From G965247475 sp965247475 (lineage in GTDB: Bacteria; Chloroflexota; UBA11872), in the NCBI GenBank assembly GCA_965247475.1, contig OZ252016.1:2046001-2110000 (forward strand): a stretch of 64,000 nucleotides of DNA, in the 5' to 3' direction. The position numbers and the translations under genes were made by a program. The notes under the pieces were generated by a model. It was not told the DNA's origin. It did no database searches and saw only the letters and a program-made list of their open reading frames with translations. Within the stretch, counting starts at the first letter, position 1. Each line of letters opens with the position of its first letter. This document shows positions 33,630 through 42,029 of the stretch, in pieces.

Positions 33630-33635
33630 TGCGAA

Positions 33636-33641
33636 AGTATG
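33636..33641 (-). promoter_or_regulatory. Candidate -10 element (CATACT) very close to the HAD start
   Basis: On the minus strand CATACT ends 7 bp before the GTG at 33629, so transcription from it would begin at or near the start codon and give a leaderless mRNA. No Shine-Dalgarno is visible upstream of this GTG, which fits. Confidence 0.25.
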
Positions 33642-33712
33642 GCATCGGTCCGCGCGGCGACCGGCCCGCCACGGCGAAATCGACCGCGTCGCGACCCAAT
33701 GGGTCGGGTCCG

Positions 33713-34412
33713 GCTGTTTGCACGATCCGCATATCCACGGCCCGACGCGCCGGCCTGGTCGCGTGCGGTACGGCGCTGTTGACAGCCTGTGGCGAGGCGC
33801 CGCCACCGGACCCGGCCGCGATTCTCGCGGAGGCCTCGACCGCCGCCAATCAAGTTTCGAGCCTGCACTTCCGACTGCGCATCGAGGACGGCGGGTTCGA
33901 TTTGATGGCCGGGGTGCGGGCAACCGACATCGAGGGTGACGTCGCGCGGCCTGACCGCTTGGACGCCAAGCTCGCGGCGAACCTCCGCGGCGTACCAGCC
34001 CGGTTGGGGTTCCGGTCAATCGGCCCCGACCAGTGAGTCACCAACCCGTTGGCGCCGGGCCGGTGGCAACAGTTGCCGGTACAGCGATTGCCGGCGACTT
34101 GCTGGATCCGCAGGACGGCGTGACAACGCTTGCGACGGCGATGACCAACGTGACGCTGGTGGGCGCCGAGACGGTCGACGGCACCGAGGCGCACCACCTC
34201 ACGGGACGCGTGCCGAACGATCGGGTGGCCACGTTCCTGGGCGCCGCACCAATTCCCGGCGAGACGGCGGTCGACCTGTGGATCGGCATCGAGGATTCGC
34301 TGGTGCGCCGCGTCGAGCTGCGCGGCCCCACGGTGGAAGGCGACGCGGCCGAGGTGGTACGGGCGCTCGAGTTCTCGGCCTTCGATGAGCCGGTCACGAT
34401 TGAGCCGCCGGT
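33713..34412 (+). pseudogene. Decayed LprG/LppX-type lipoprotein gene
   Basis: The reading frame shows a lipoprotein signal ending in lipobox L-T-A-C (Cys codon 33788-33790) but has no start codon before it. Family motifs follow in order: SSLHFRLRIEDGG, then an in-frame TGA at 34034-34036 exactly where the family has Trp before VTNPL, then GRWQQLP, a frameshift near 34095, and LLDPQDGV, VDGTEAHHLTG and ALEFSAFDEPVTIEPP in another frame. Intact relatives carry triacylated lipids or lipoglycans and are paired with a P55-type MFS exporter. Three lesions make it a pseudogene. Confidence 0.75.
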
Positions 34413-34853
34413 CTCTGGCTTGGCGCCGGCTGGTCCGCCGACCCAGGCGACGCGGCGCTCACGCGGGACCTGGCGCTGGCGAGATTCGGTTTCGGATTGG
34501 TCATTGCCCCGCTGACCAGCGCGGTGGTGGGCAGCGCGGGCCGCGCGCATGCCGGGGTCGCCGCCGGGCTGGTGACGGTCTTTCGGCTGACCGGAATGAT
34601 GCTGGCGCTCGTAGCGTTGACGCCGTGGGCGCTGGACCGCTTCGGCCGCGCCGCCGCTCGGATCCTACTGCCAGTGGGGACAGGCGCGGAGACTCAGGCC
34701 GAGCTGGCGCGGCTGTCGGCCGAGTACGAGGCGTCGGTGGCGGAAGCCATCACGGCGATGTTCAACGATCTGTTCCTGGTGGCGGCATTGCTTTGCGCGG
34801 CGGCGGTTGCGCCGGCGCTGCTGCTGGCGCGAAGGCGCGTGGATGGGCGGTGA
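34413..34853 (+). pseudogene. Truncated C-terminal fragment of a P55-like MFS exporter
   Basis: In a third frame directly after the lipoprotein remnant, about 145 codons read as the last part of a 14-helix MFS drug/lipid exporter: RFGFGLVIAPLTSAVV, then GVAAGLVTVFRLTGMM and a final hydrophobic helix before ARRRVDGR. The first two-thirds of the gene are absent. A deletion seems to have joined the lipoprotein tail to the transporter tail near 34410. A TTG at 34497 could start 118 residues, but this would not be a working transporter. Confidence 0.72.
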
Positions 34854-34856
34854 GGC

Positions 34857-35618
34857 CTAGGCCGCGGCGACGGGATTGTGTAGGACGCCGCAGGCTTCCA
34901 GCTCGACCTCGACCACATCGCCCGGCTTCATCGCCGTTGGCGTCCCGGGCGTTCCGGTGAACAGGACATCGCCCGGCTCCAACGTCATGTACCGCGAGAC
35001 AAAGCTGACGATCGCGTCCACGCCGAAGATGAGCTCGGATGTTCTGGCGTCCTGGACCGTCTCGCCGTTGAGCCGGGTTTGCAGGTGTAGATCGTCGTAG
35101 TCGAGACCGGTGGCGATCCAGGGTCCGAAGGGCGAAAAGGTGTCCGCGCCCTTGCCGCGCCACCATTGGACATCCTTGTCGTCGCCGAGCTGCCACTCAC
35201 GCTCGCTGACGTCGTTGGCCGCGCAGACGCCGAGGATGTGTCCACGAACGTCGGCCTCGGCAACCATGCGACAGCGGGTTCCGATCACGACGCCCATCTC
35301 GCCCTCGTATTCGGTGGTGGTGCTGCCGTCGTAGATGCGAATGACGCCGCCGGGGTCGAGCACCGACGACGGCGGCGCCAGAAACGGCTGGGGACGCGTC
35401 GGGACCGAAAAACCCGTGGCGTGGCTGCCGTAGTTGATCGCCATGTTCACGATCTTCGACGGCGCCGTGGGGGCCTTGAGCGTGACGTCGGCGAGGTCAA
35501 CCGAGGCGCCGGTGCGGGCGAGATCGCCGAAGAAGTCACCCGCGAGCGCCTCGATCCGGTCGCCCTCGAGGATGCCGTGATGGATCGCGCCGCCGTACTC
35601 GTATCGCACCAGGTGCAT
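34857..35618 (-). CDS. Fumarylacetoacetate hydrolase (FAH) family protein
   Basis: A 253-residue divalent-metal-dependent C-C hydrolase, isomerase or decarboxylase. Metal ligands are Glu105 and Glu107 (TEYEGEMGVVIG) and Asp136 (AANDVSER). KGADTFSPFGPWI and PGDVLFTGTPGTP are family signatures. It likely acts on a dicarbonyl from aromatic or amino-acid catabolism. ATG 35618 is chosen; the open frame continues upstream only through the antisense of the next genes. It lies 77 bp after the 3-hydroxyacyl-CoA dehydrogenase gene on the same strand. Confidence 0.88.
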   Translation of the reverse strand: MHLVRYEYGGAIHHGILEGDRIEALAGDFFGDLARTGASVDLADVTLKAPTAPSKIVNMAINYGSHATGFSVPTRPQPFLAPPSSVLDPGGVIRIYDGSTTTEYEGEMGVVIGTRCRMVAEADVRGHILGVCAANDVSEREWQLGDDKDVQWWRGKGADTFSPFGPWIATGLDYDDLHLQTRLNGETVQDARTSELIFGVDAIVSFVSRYMTLEPGDVLFTGTPGTPTAMKPGDVVEVELEACGVLHNPVAAA

Positions 35619-35695
35619 GTCGCGGAGCCCTTCGACTGCCCGAAACCCGTCGGCAGGATACTCGCGGGCGACCGATTTCGCGACGCGCGGCCGGC

Positions 35696-36646
35696 TCAGG
35701 CGGGGGTGACGCCGATCTTGCGCAGCGTGCGGGCGATCTCGAGCTGTTTGCGCTCCATGGACTCCCAGTACTCGGCGAAGTCCACGTGGGACCAGTCGAA
35801 GAACCCGCGACCGGACTTGAGCCCGAGACTGCCGGCCTCCACGAGCGCGCGCAGCGAGTCGTGGGCGCGTTCGGCGCGAGCGAGATCGGGCCAGATGCGA
35901 TCGGCGCCCTGCAGGGTGATCTCGAGCCCGACCAGATCCCGATCCTTGATCACGCCGAGCAGGGGAAGCCGCTGGCCGAAGGTGAGCGCCGCCAGCTCGT
36001 CGATGTCCTCGGCCGAGACGATGCCGCGCTCCACCAGGTCCAGGGCCTCCCGAAAAAGCGCCTGGCGCAGGCGGTTGGCGACCTGTCCCGGCAGGTCGGC
36101 GTTGATGCGAATCGGCCGAAGCCCGGCGCCGCGGAGGAGGCGGCTGACGGTCTCGACGGTCGCGTCGGAGGTTTGCGCGCCGCGGGAGACCTCCACCAAC
36201 GGAATGATGTAGCCGGGCCGGAAGAAGTGACTGGTGGCGAAGCGATCGGGCCGGCCGGTGGCCTCGGCCATCACGCTGAGCGGAATGCTGGAGGTGTTGG
36301 TGGTGATGACGGTGGCGGGCGCGAGCAGCGGGCTCAGCTCGCGAAAGAGCCGGTTCTTGGCCTCGGCGTCTTCGGTGACGGCCTCGATGACCAGCACGGC
36401 ATCCCCGACCGCGGCCAGATCGGTCCCGAACGAGATGCGCGACGGTGCGGCGGCGGCCGCGGCCTGATCGAGCATCTCGTACTCGACGAGCAGGGCCAGA
36501 TTTCGATCGATCTTCTCGCGGGCGGGGTCGAAGGCCTCGGGCCTGTCGTCGACGACGTTGACGGGGTGCCCGGCGGTCGCGAACACCTGGGCGATGGCAT
36601 GGCCCATGAGGCCCGCGCCGATGACGCCGATGGGGTCGGAGGGCAT
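35696..36646 (-). CDS. 3-hydroxyacyl-CoA dehydrogenase
   Basis: A 316-residue NAD-dependent dehydrogenase of the HAD/3-hydroxybutyryl-CoA family. The N-terminal Rossmann motif GAGLMG is at 10-15. The catalytic His140 is in TSHFFRPG, with the supporting NTSSIPLS and Glu88-type EAVTED segment. The C-terminal helical dimer domain begins near 185 (ADLPGQVANRLRQAL). It oxidises a 3-hydroxyacyl-CoA or a related hydroxyacid (lambda-crystallin-like members act on L-gulonate). Substrate unassigned. Confidence 0.88.
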   Translation of the reverse strand: MPSDPIGVIGAGLMGHAIAQVFATAGHPVNVVDDRPEAFDPAREKIDRNLALLVEYEMLDQAAAAAAPSRISFGTDLAAVGDAVLVIEAVTEDAEAKNRLFRELSPLLAPATVITTNTSSIPLSVMAEATGRPDRFATSHFFRPGYIIPLVEVSRGAQTSDATVETVSRLLRGAGLRPIRINADLPGQVANRLRQALFREALDLVERGIVSAEDIDELAALTFGQRLPLLGVIKDRDLVGLEITLQGADRIWPDLARAERAHDSLRALVEAGSLGLKSGRGFFDWSHVDFAEYWESMERKQLEIARTLRKIGVTPA

Positions 36647-36727
36647 GGGGTGAGCCGCCTGCTTGAAGATCGAGTGCCGGCGGCCATGCTAGTGCCGACC
36701 GTCGGCGGGCACAAAACCCGGGGGGAT

Positions 36728-38632
36728 CTACACGCCGGCCCGCTGGAGCGTTTCGAAGTCGCGCTCGGCGTCGCGGGTGCGCCCCTTGCCCTCGTGAAGC
36801 GCGAACTGCGCCCACTGAAGATCGTGAAAATAGCTGTCCGCAACGAACCAGCAGGCGCCCTGGAGGGTCGGCAATCGTGTCGCCATCTGCGCCGTGGCAT
36901 GGATGATCCAGCCGGGCACGTAGTTGTCGGCGGGCCGAAACGGCGTGCGGATGCCGCGTGCGGCGGTGTTGAACTCGGTGACCCAGACGGGCAGGGGCGC
37001 CAGGCCGAAGGCGCGCTCGAGCGCGTCGTTGATCTCGTGCCAGGTCTCCGCGACGTTCATCCCCCAACGGAAGTTCGTGCGGGGGTCGCGCAGGTCGCGC
37101 CAGGCCTCGCGGTCGGCGCCGGCCTGACCGGGCAGCGGGTCGCCATAGACGTGCTCGGCCCATCCGTGGGGAATCCGTCCACGGGCCTTTCCGTACTCGA
37201 GCAGTCGCTGCTTGGATTGATAGGCCATGCGCGCCCACGGTGAATCCTCGACGCCCGCCGGGTTGGGCTGTTCGGGGCCGTCGGGATGGAAGGGGGCGAT
37301 CGGCATCGGCAGCCGAAGGGCGGTCGGGTTGAAGATGTCGCAGTGGGTCCAGAAGTTGCCGGTATCGGTGTCGGCCGTTCCCCAGCCGTTGAACTCGCGG
37401 GCGATCTCGTCGGGCGTGGGGTTGCCGTCGAACTGCGGCTCGTTGCCTTGCTGGAGGATCAACCCCTGGAATTCCTCGGCCTTGATGATGCCCTCGAGCA
37501 TCGGGTAGTACTCGGCGCGCTCCGCTTCGTTTCGCGGGATGGCCTGGCCCGGGCGGTAGTCCACGCGCAGGATGATGGGCGAGAGGGGATGGCGCGCCCG
37601 CAGCTTGGACACGCGCACCCGCACCTGCTCGCGGTGGTACTCGACGCCGGTCTCGGCGCGGCTGACCACACGCTCCACGAACGGCGTGCCGTCGCGATAG
37701 GTGCGGGTGGGATCAGGCCAGTGGACCCCTAGCAACCCGCTCGAATTGCGAATGGTCCGGATCTGGCCGAGCAGCGTAGCGACGATCGCGGGGTCGACGG
37801 TGTCCCGTTCCGCGTCGAGGATGTCGCGATACAAGATGTTGGCCTGGGCGCGCAGCCGCTCGCGAACGGGCGCCGGCAGCCAGCTGACGACGGGTCCGCC
37901 GACATCGAGCGCGGCGAGGCGGTTGGCCGTCGGCCGCTCGCGCACGAGCCCCTGGCCCTCGGACGCGAGGTATTCGCCGATGTCCACGCGCCCGTGCCCG
38001 AAGGCCACGGCCACCGCCGATCGGAATTCCGCGGCGCCCTGCGGATCCAGGCCGCGGGTGAAGAAGTCGCGGGCCGCCTCCCAGTGGCGCCAGATGCGAG
38101 CCTCGGTGAACTCGGAGGCGACCGTGAGTCCGTCGATCTCGGGCGCACCAGGAGGTCGGGGCGGCTCAGGCTCGGGCGTGGGCGCCACACGCTGCCCAGG
38201 CCGCGGCCGCGCGGTTGGCTCGGGAGTCTGGGTGGGTGCGCGGGCTACCGGCGATGGGGCCTCGGTCGGCGACGTGCGCGCGCGGGCTACCGGCGATGAG
38301 GCCTCGGTCGGCGACGTGCGCGCGCCGGGCGTGACAACGCCAGCCTGCGGCGTGCGCACCGACGGCGACGGAAGCGGGGGTCGCGGCGAAGCGCGAGTCG
38401 GCGCCGGGGGCGGCGGCGGCGCGGAGGGTGGCGCCGGACTCGGCGTGGACGTCGCGGGAGGCGCCGGCGGCTCGGACAGCTCGGCTTCAGCGCAGGCGGC
38501 AAGCGCGGCCCCCGCCCCGCCCGCCAGCAGCGTCAGGGTCGCCGCCAGCACGCGGCGGCGAGAGACGCGGGACAGACCCGCGGCGGTCAGATGAGGTCCA
38601 GCCGCACGTTCGCGGCGGCTCGTGCCGGGCAT
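36728..38632 (-). CDS. Tat-type lipoprotein with Pro-rich linker and GH-A-like glycosidase domain
   Basis: A 634-residue exported protein. SRRRVLAATLTLL is a twin-arginine-like signal and ends in a lipobox LAAC, so it is probably anchored to the outer face of the membrane. Residues 50-165 are a Pro/Ser/Thr/Ala linker including a 14-residue tandem repeat. The C-terminal domain has the arrangement of a clan GH-A glycosidase: LQQGNEPQFD with acid/base Glu398 and VWVTEFNT with nucleophile Glu553. The substrate is unknown. It differs in architecture from the secreted glycosidase at 2589-4478. Confidence 0.7.
   Translation of the reverse strand: MPGTSRRERAAGPHLTAAGLSRVSRRRVLAATLTLLAGGAGAALAACAEAELSEPPAPPATSTPSPAPPSAPPPPPAPTRASPRPPLPSPSVRTPQAGVVTPGARTSPTEASSPVARARTSPTEAPSPVARAPTQTPEPTARPRPGQRVAPTPEPEPPRPPGAPEIDGLTVASEFTEARIWRHWEAARDFFTRGLDPQGAAEFRSAVAVAFGHGRVDIGEYLASEGQGLVRERPTANRLAALDVGGPVVSWLPAPVRERLRAQANILYRDILDAERDTVDPAIVATLLGQIRTIRNSSGLLGVHWPDPTRTYRDGTPFVERVVSRAETGVEYHREQVRVRVSKLRARHPLSPIILRVDYRPGQAIPRNEAERAEYYPMLEGIIKAEEFQGLILQQGNEPQFDGNPTPDEIAREFNGWGTADTDTGNFWTHCDIFNPTALRLPMPIAPFHPDGPEQPNPAGVEDSPWARMAYQSKQRLLEYGKARGRIPHGWAEHVYGDPLPGQAGADREAWRDLRDPRTNFRWGMNVAETWHEINDALERAFGLAPLPVWVTEFNTAARGIRTPFRPADNYVPGWIIHATAQMATRLPTLQGACWFVADSYFHDLQWAQFALHEGKGRTRDAERDFETLQRAGV
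38241..38324. repeat. Two tandem 42-bp units inside the lipoprotein linker
   Basis: Two in-frame copies of 42 bp differ at one base (g/a at position 17). They encode 14-residue units of the type ARTSPTEASSPVAR in the Pro-rich linker. The repeat is coding and likely varies in copy number by slippage. Confidence 0.85.
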
Positions 38633-38904
38633 CGGTCAAGAAACGCCGGGCCGCGATTCTGCGTGACGACTTCAGGAACCACCGCGGCCAGTCTAGCCGC
38701 GCGCCAAGTCCACGGGCCGTGAGAAATAACCCGTTACCCCGAGCGGCCGCCCACCGCTCGCCTTGACCTAGGAGCAGTGATTCGATTGAAGGAAGCGCGG
38801 CCCCCTTCCAGACTCGGGGTAGGCCGAGCGCGTTCGCCGTCTCGACCGCGCGATGCCACTCTGGGCGCGAGCACGGAGCATTCGGGCCATAGCGGGCAGA
38901 TGCA

Positions 38905-40713
38905 ATGACGCTCAACAAGGATGCGGCGGCCTTGCTGGAAGGGTTTGCCGACGCTCTCGAGATCAAGGGGGCCAACCAGTTCCGCGTGCGGGCCTTTCGG
39001 ACCGGCGCGCGGCGGGTCGACGCCCTGACCGAGGACATTGCCGACATCGTGGAGGCCGACGCGCTTCAGTCGGTCCCCGGAATCGGCAAAGGCATCGCGG
39101 GGCTGCTGACCGAGTTCGTGACCACAGGGCGTGTGGTCGAGTACGACGAGATGCTGGCGGAGATTCCCGCCGGTGTGTTCGAGATGCTGCGGATCCCCGG
39201 GCTGGGTCCGAAGACGGCCGCGACGCTCTACAACGACCTGGGCATCACGAGCGTGGACGAGCTGGAGACGGCGGCGAAGGCGGACCAGCTGGCCCCGGTT
39301 CGCAGCATCGGCGCGAAGCGACAGGAGCGCCTGCTCCGGGAGCTGCAGCGCTTCCGAGAGCGCGTCGCCCGCCACCCGCTCGGCGATGTCCTGCCGATCG
39401 CGGAGGCGCTGGTCGAACACCTGCGGGCGGCGCCGGGCGTGAGCGAGGCGATGTACGCGGGGAGCCTGCGCCGCAGTCGCGAGACGATCGGCGACCTCGA
39501 TGTGCTGGCCGCGGCCCACGACGGCGGCCCGGTCGTGGAGCACTTTCTGGGTCATGAGCTGGTCGCGGAGGTGCTCGGGTCGGGGCCGACGAAGACGAGC
39601 GTCCTAACGCCGAGCGGCCTGCAGGTCGATCTGCTGGTCGTGCCGCCGGAGAGCTGGGGCGCCGCGCTGACGTACTTCACGGGCTCGATGGAGCACAACG
39701 TGGAGCTTCGAGCGCGCGCTCAGAAGCGCGGTCTGTCACTCAACGAGCGCGGTTTTCTCGACCCCGCCACGGAGGTCCGGCGGCCCGCGGCACGCGAGGA
39801 GGACGTATACGCGACGGTCGGTCTGCCGTGGATCCCGCCGGAACTGCGCGAGAACCGCGGCGAGATCGAGGCCGCGGCGTCCGGCGCCCTCCCCGATCTG
39901 ATCGTCCTTGACGACATTCGCGGCGAGCTTCACGGGCATTCGCTGTGGAGCGACGGGTCGTCATCGATTCAGCGGATGATCGAGGCGGCGCACACCAACG
40001 GATATGGGTGGTTCGCGATCACCGATCACTCGGGGAGCCTGCTGGTCGCCAACGGACTCTCCGCCGAGCGGATACGCGAGCAGATGGCGGAGATCGCGGA
40101 CGCTCAACGGGCCGTCGAGCCGGTACGCGTGCTGCACGGCTCGGAGGTCGAGATCCTTGCCGACGGCTCGCTCGACTACGAAGACGACTTGCTCGAAGAG
40201 CTGGACGTGGTGGTGGCCTCGATCCACAGCAACTTCGGGCAATCGGTGGACGCCATGACGCAGCGGATGGTTCGGGCGATCGAGCACCCGCACGTGGATG
40301 TGATCGGGCACCCGACGGGCCGCCGACTGGGCATCCGCGACGGCTATACATTTGACGTCGAAGAGGTGCTGTCGGCGGCGGCGGCGACCGGGACCGCGAT
40401 GGAGATCAACGCATCGCCAACGCGCTTGGACCTGAACGACGTGCTGGCCCGGCGCGCCGCCGAACTGGGAGCGCCGATCGCGATCAACAGCGACGCGCAC
40501 GATCCCGCGCACATCGAATTCATGCGGTTCGGCGTGGCGACGGCCCGTCGCGCCTGGCTGACGGCCGGACACGTGCTCAACACGCTGGAGGTCGGCGAGC
40601 TGGTGGAGTGGATCGGCCGCCCCAAGCCGCGGCAGTGGGAGCCACGGACGGCCGGCGCCGCCACGACGACGAAGCGCGATGCACGCACGGGTGAGCAGTC
40701 GCGGACGGGCTGA
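38905..40713 (+). CDS. polX: Family X DNA polymerase with PHP domain (PolX)
   Basis: A 602-residue bacterial PolX. An N-terminal helix-hairpin-helix region (about 1-150) is followed by the nucleotidyltransferase core with GSLRR and the carboxylates Asp197, Asp199 and Asp242. The C-terminal PHP domain (about 335-580) has HGH (343-345), TDH (373-375), a later HSNFG and the final SDAHD metal ligands for 3'-5' exonuclease. It fills short gaps in base-excision or end-joining repair. The 272-bp stretch upstream (38633-38904) shows no gene or convincing promoter. Confidence 0.93.
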   Translation: MTLNKDAAALLEGFADALEIKGANQFRVRAFRTGARRVDALTEDIADIVEADALQSVPGIGKGIAGLLTEFVTTGRVVEYDEMLAEIPAGVFEMLRIPGLGPKTAATLYNDLGITSVDELETAAKADQLAPVRSIGAKRQERLLRELQRFRERVARHPLGDVLPIAEALVEHLRAAPGVSEAMYAGSLRRSRETIGDLDVLAAAHDGGPVVEHFLGHELVAEVLGSGPTKTSVLTPSGLQVDLLVVPPESWGAALTYFTGSMEHNVELRARAQKRGLSLNERGFLDPATEVRRPAAREEDVYATVGLPWIPPELRENRGEIEAAASGALPDLIVLDDIRGELHGHSLWSDGSSSIQRMIEAAHTNGYGWFAITDHSGSLLVANGLSAERIREQMAEIADAQRAVEPVRVLHGSEVEILADGSLDYEDDLLEELDVVVASIHSNFGQSVDAMTQRMVRAIEHPHVDVIGHPTGRRLGIRDGYTFDVEEVLSAAAATGTAMEINASPTRLDLNDVLARRAAELGAPIAINSDAHDPAHIEFMRFGVATARRAWLTAGHVLNTLEVGELVEWIGRPKPRQWEPRTAGAATTTKRDARTGEQSRTG

Positions 40714-40726
40714 CGGTAGGGAGCGC

Positions 40727-40780
40727 GGCTCCTTCGAGGGGCTCGGGACGGGCTTTCGCTTCCCGCTCAGGATGAGCGGC
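40727..40780 (+). repeat. Dispersed repeat, diverged copy
   Basis: gcggctccttcgaggggctc, then gggacgggc and cccgctcaggatgagcgg. It resembles the left module of the copies at 817 and 14443 but is degraded. Confidence 0.45.
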
Positions 40781-40900
40781 GGGTCGGTGTAGTCCTTTCG
40801 GCCGGTGTGGTGACGCCGAAGTTATGGCTTTCGAGCGATGACCGGGATATGGGGCGCACGTACCGTGAGGCTGGAGACAGCGCGAGGAAAGGCTGGGCCT

Positions 40901-41083
40901 GTGGAACGACGGCTGTATCGAAGTGAGTCCGACCGTTCCCTCGTCGCCGCGGGCGTGGTGGCGTTGCTGGGAACTCTCGGCGCGAATGTCTCGCAGCGCG
41001 TGCAGGCGCCCCGGAACTCGCGGCGGATCGTCGGGCCTCTGGTCCTGATCGGGCTCGCCGCGCTCCTGCTGGTACGACGATGA
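40901..41083 (+). CDS. Small membrane protein with PspC-like start
   Basis: A 60-residue protein. ERRLYRSESDRSL resembles the first strand of PspC domains, but the Gly-rich remainder of PspC is not conserved. A C-terminal membrane helix (VGPLVLIGLAALLLV) follows. GTG 40901 is chosen over an earlier ATG at 40838 because an aggaaagg ribosome-binding site lies 8 bp upstream. Its stop overlaps the next start (ATGA at 41080). It may be a reduced envelope-stress sensor component. Confidence 0.55.
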   Translation: MERRLYRSESDRSLVAAGVVALLGTLGANVSQRVQAPRNSRRIVGPLVLIGLAALLLVRR

Positions 41084-41982
41084 GCGACGGCGTTGGACGG
41101 GCACGGCGACGCGCGGATCGAGGGGCGCTGCTGCCCGGCGTAGTCCTCATAACGGTGGGGATCGCGTTGCTGCTGGGCACGCTGGGCGTGTTCGACGACG
41201 ACTTCTGGGAGACGCTGTGGCAGCTCTGGCCAGCATTCGTGATCGCTCTCGGTGCGCACTTGGCTCTGTCGCGGGCACGATCGTGGCTGGGGCCGGCCGT
41301 CGCCGGGACGATACTGGTCGCGACGATAGCGGCGGCCGCGGCGATCGCGGGTTCGGGCAACCGGCTCGCTGGCGGGTCCTTCGACGTGGACGTCGAATTC
41401 GGCGAGCGCGGAACCGGCACGGCTATGACGGTGAGCCGCGAGCTCGCGCCGTTTGACTCAATCCTGATCAGGGGATCGACGGACACGCAGGTGCGCGTGG
41501 GCGGGCCGCAGACGGTCCGCGTGACGGCCGACGAGAACCTGGTCGATTTCATCCGGACCGACGTGAGGGGTCGCGAGCTCGTAGTCTCCCGTTCGCAGCC
41601 GATGTCGCCACGAATCCGGTCGATCGTCGAGATCAGGGTGCCGTCGCTCGATGCGTTCAGCGCTGCGGGATCCGGGGACGCGGAGATCAGCGGAATCGAC
41701 GGAACATTGCTCGAGACCCGCATCCTCGGCTCGGGGCAGATCACGGTCGCCGGTCGCGCGGACCGGCTCGACGTGGTGATCGAGGGATCCGGCGACGTGG
41801 ACGCGCACGAGCTGCTGGCGGAAGCGGTGCGGGTGGATATCTCGGGGAGCGGCAACGCCGACGTGCATGCCTTGGAATGGATCGACATCGACATCCGCGG
41901 AAGCGGCGACGTGACCTACCGGGGAGATCCGACCGAGGTCGTCACGGCTGTCTCCGGATCAGGCGCCGTGCATCGGCGGTAA
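41080..41982 (+). CDS. Membrane-anchored DUF2807 (GIN domain) protein with LiaF-like N-terminus
   Basis: A 300-residue protein. Two to three hydrophobic helices (about 17-35, 45-62, 68-90) form a DUF5668/LiaF-type membrane unit. Residues 120-298 are a right-handed beta-type domain with repeated SGSG/GSGD turns (SAAGSGDAEISGI, LGSGQITVAG, EGSGDVDAHEL), the mark of DUF2807. Such proteins face the outside and are linked to cell-envelope stress. The coupled upstream PspC-like gene supports that context. Confidence 0.78.
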   Translation: MSDGVGRARRRADRGALLPGVVLITVGIALLLGTLGVFDDDFWETLWQLWPAFVIALGAHLALSRARSWLGPAVAGTILVATIAAAAAIAGSGNRLAGGSFDVDVEFGERGTGTAMTVSRELAPFDSILIRGSTDTQVRVGGPQTVRVTADENLVDFIRTDVRGRELVVSRSQPMSPRIRSIVEIRVPSLDAFSAAGSGDAEISGIDGTLLETRILGSGQITVAGRADRLDVVIEGSGDVDAHELLAEAVRVDISGSGNADVHALEWIDIDIRGSGDVTYRGDPTEVVTAVSGSGAVHRR

Positions 41983-42029
41983 GAGGGCGGAACGGCGGCG
42001 ATTGACGCCCGGCGATGTAGCGCAGCCGG

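Noticed and set aside
34034..34036. UGA read as Trp (recoding) in the lipoprotein gene
   Set aside because: TGA is used as a normal stop in many genes here, including ATGA and TGATG overlaps, and the gene also has a lost start and a frameshift, so decay is the simpler explanation.
34857..37238. A 793-residue fusion on the minus strand
   Set aside because: The N-terminal two-thirds are antisense-frame translation of the 3-hydroxyacyl-CoA dehydrogenase and lipoprotein genes; only the FAH domain from 35618 is real.
38241..38324. Possible CRISPR-like or non-coding tandem repeat
   Set aside because: Only two directly adjoining 42-bp units without spacers, in frame within a Pro-rich linker. No CRISPR array or cas gene is seen anywhere in the window.
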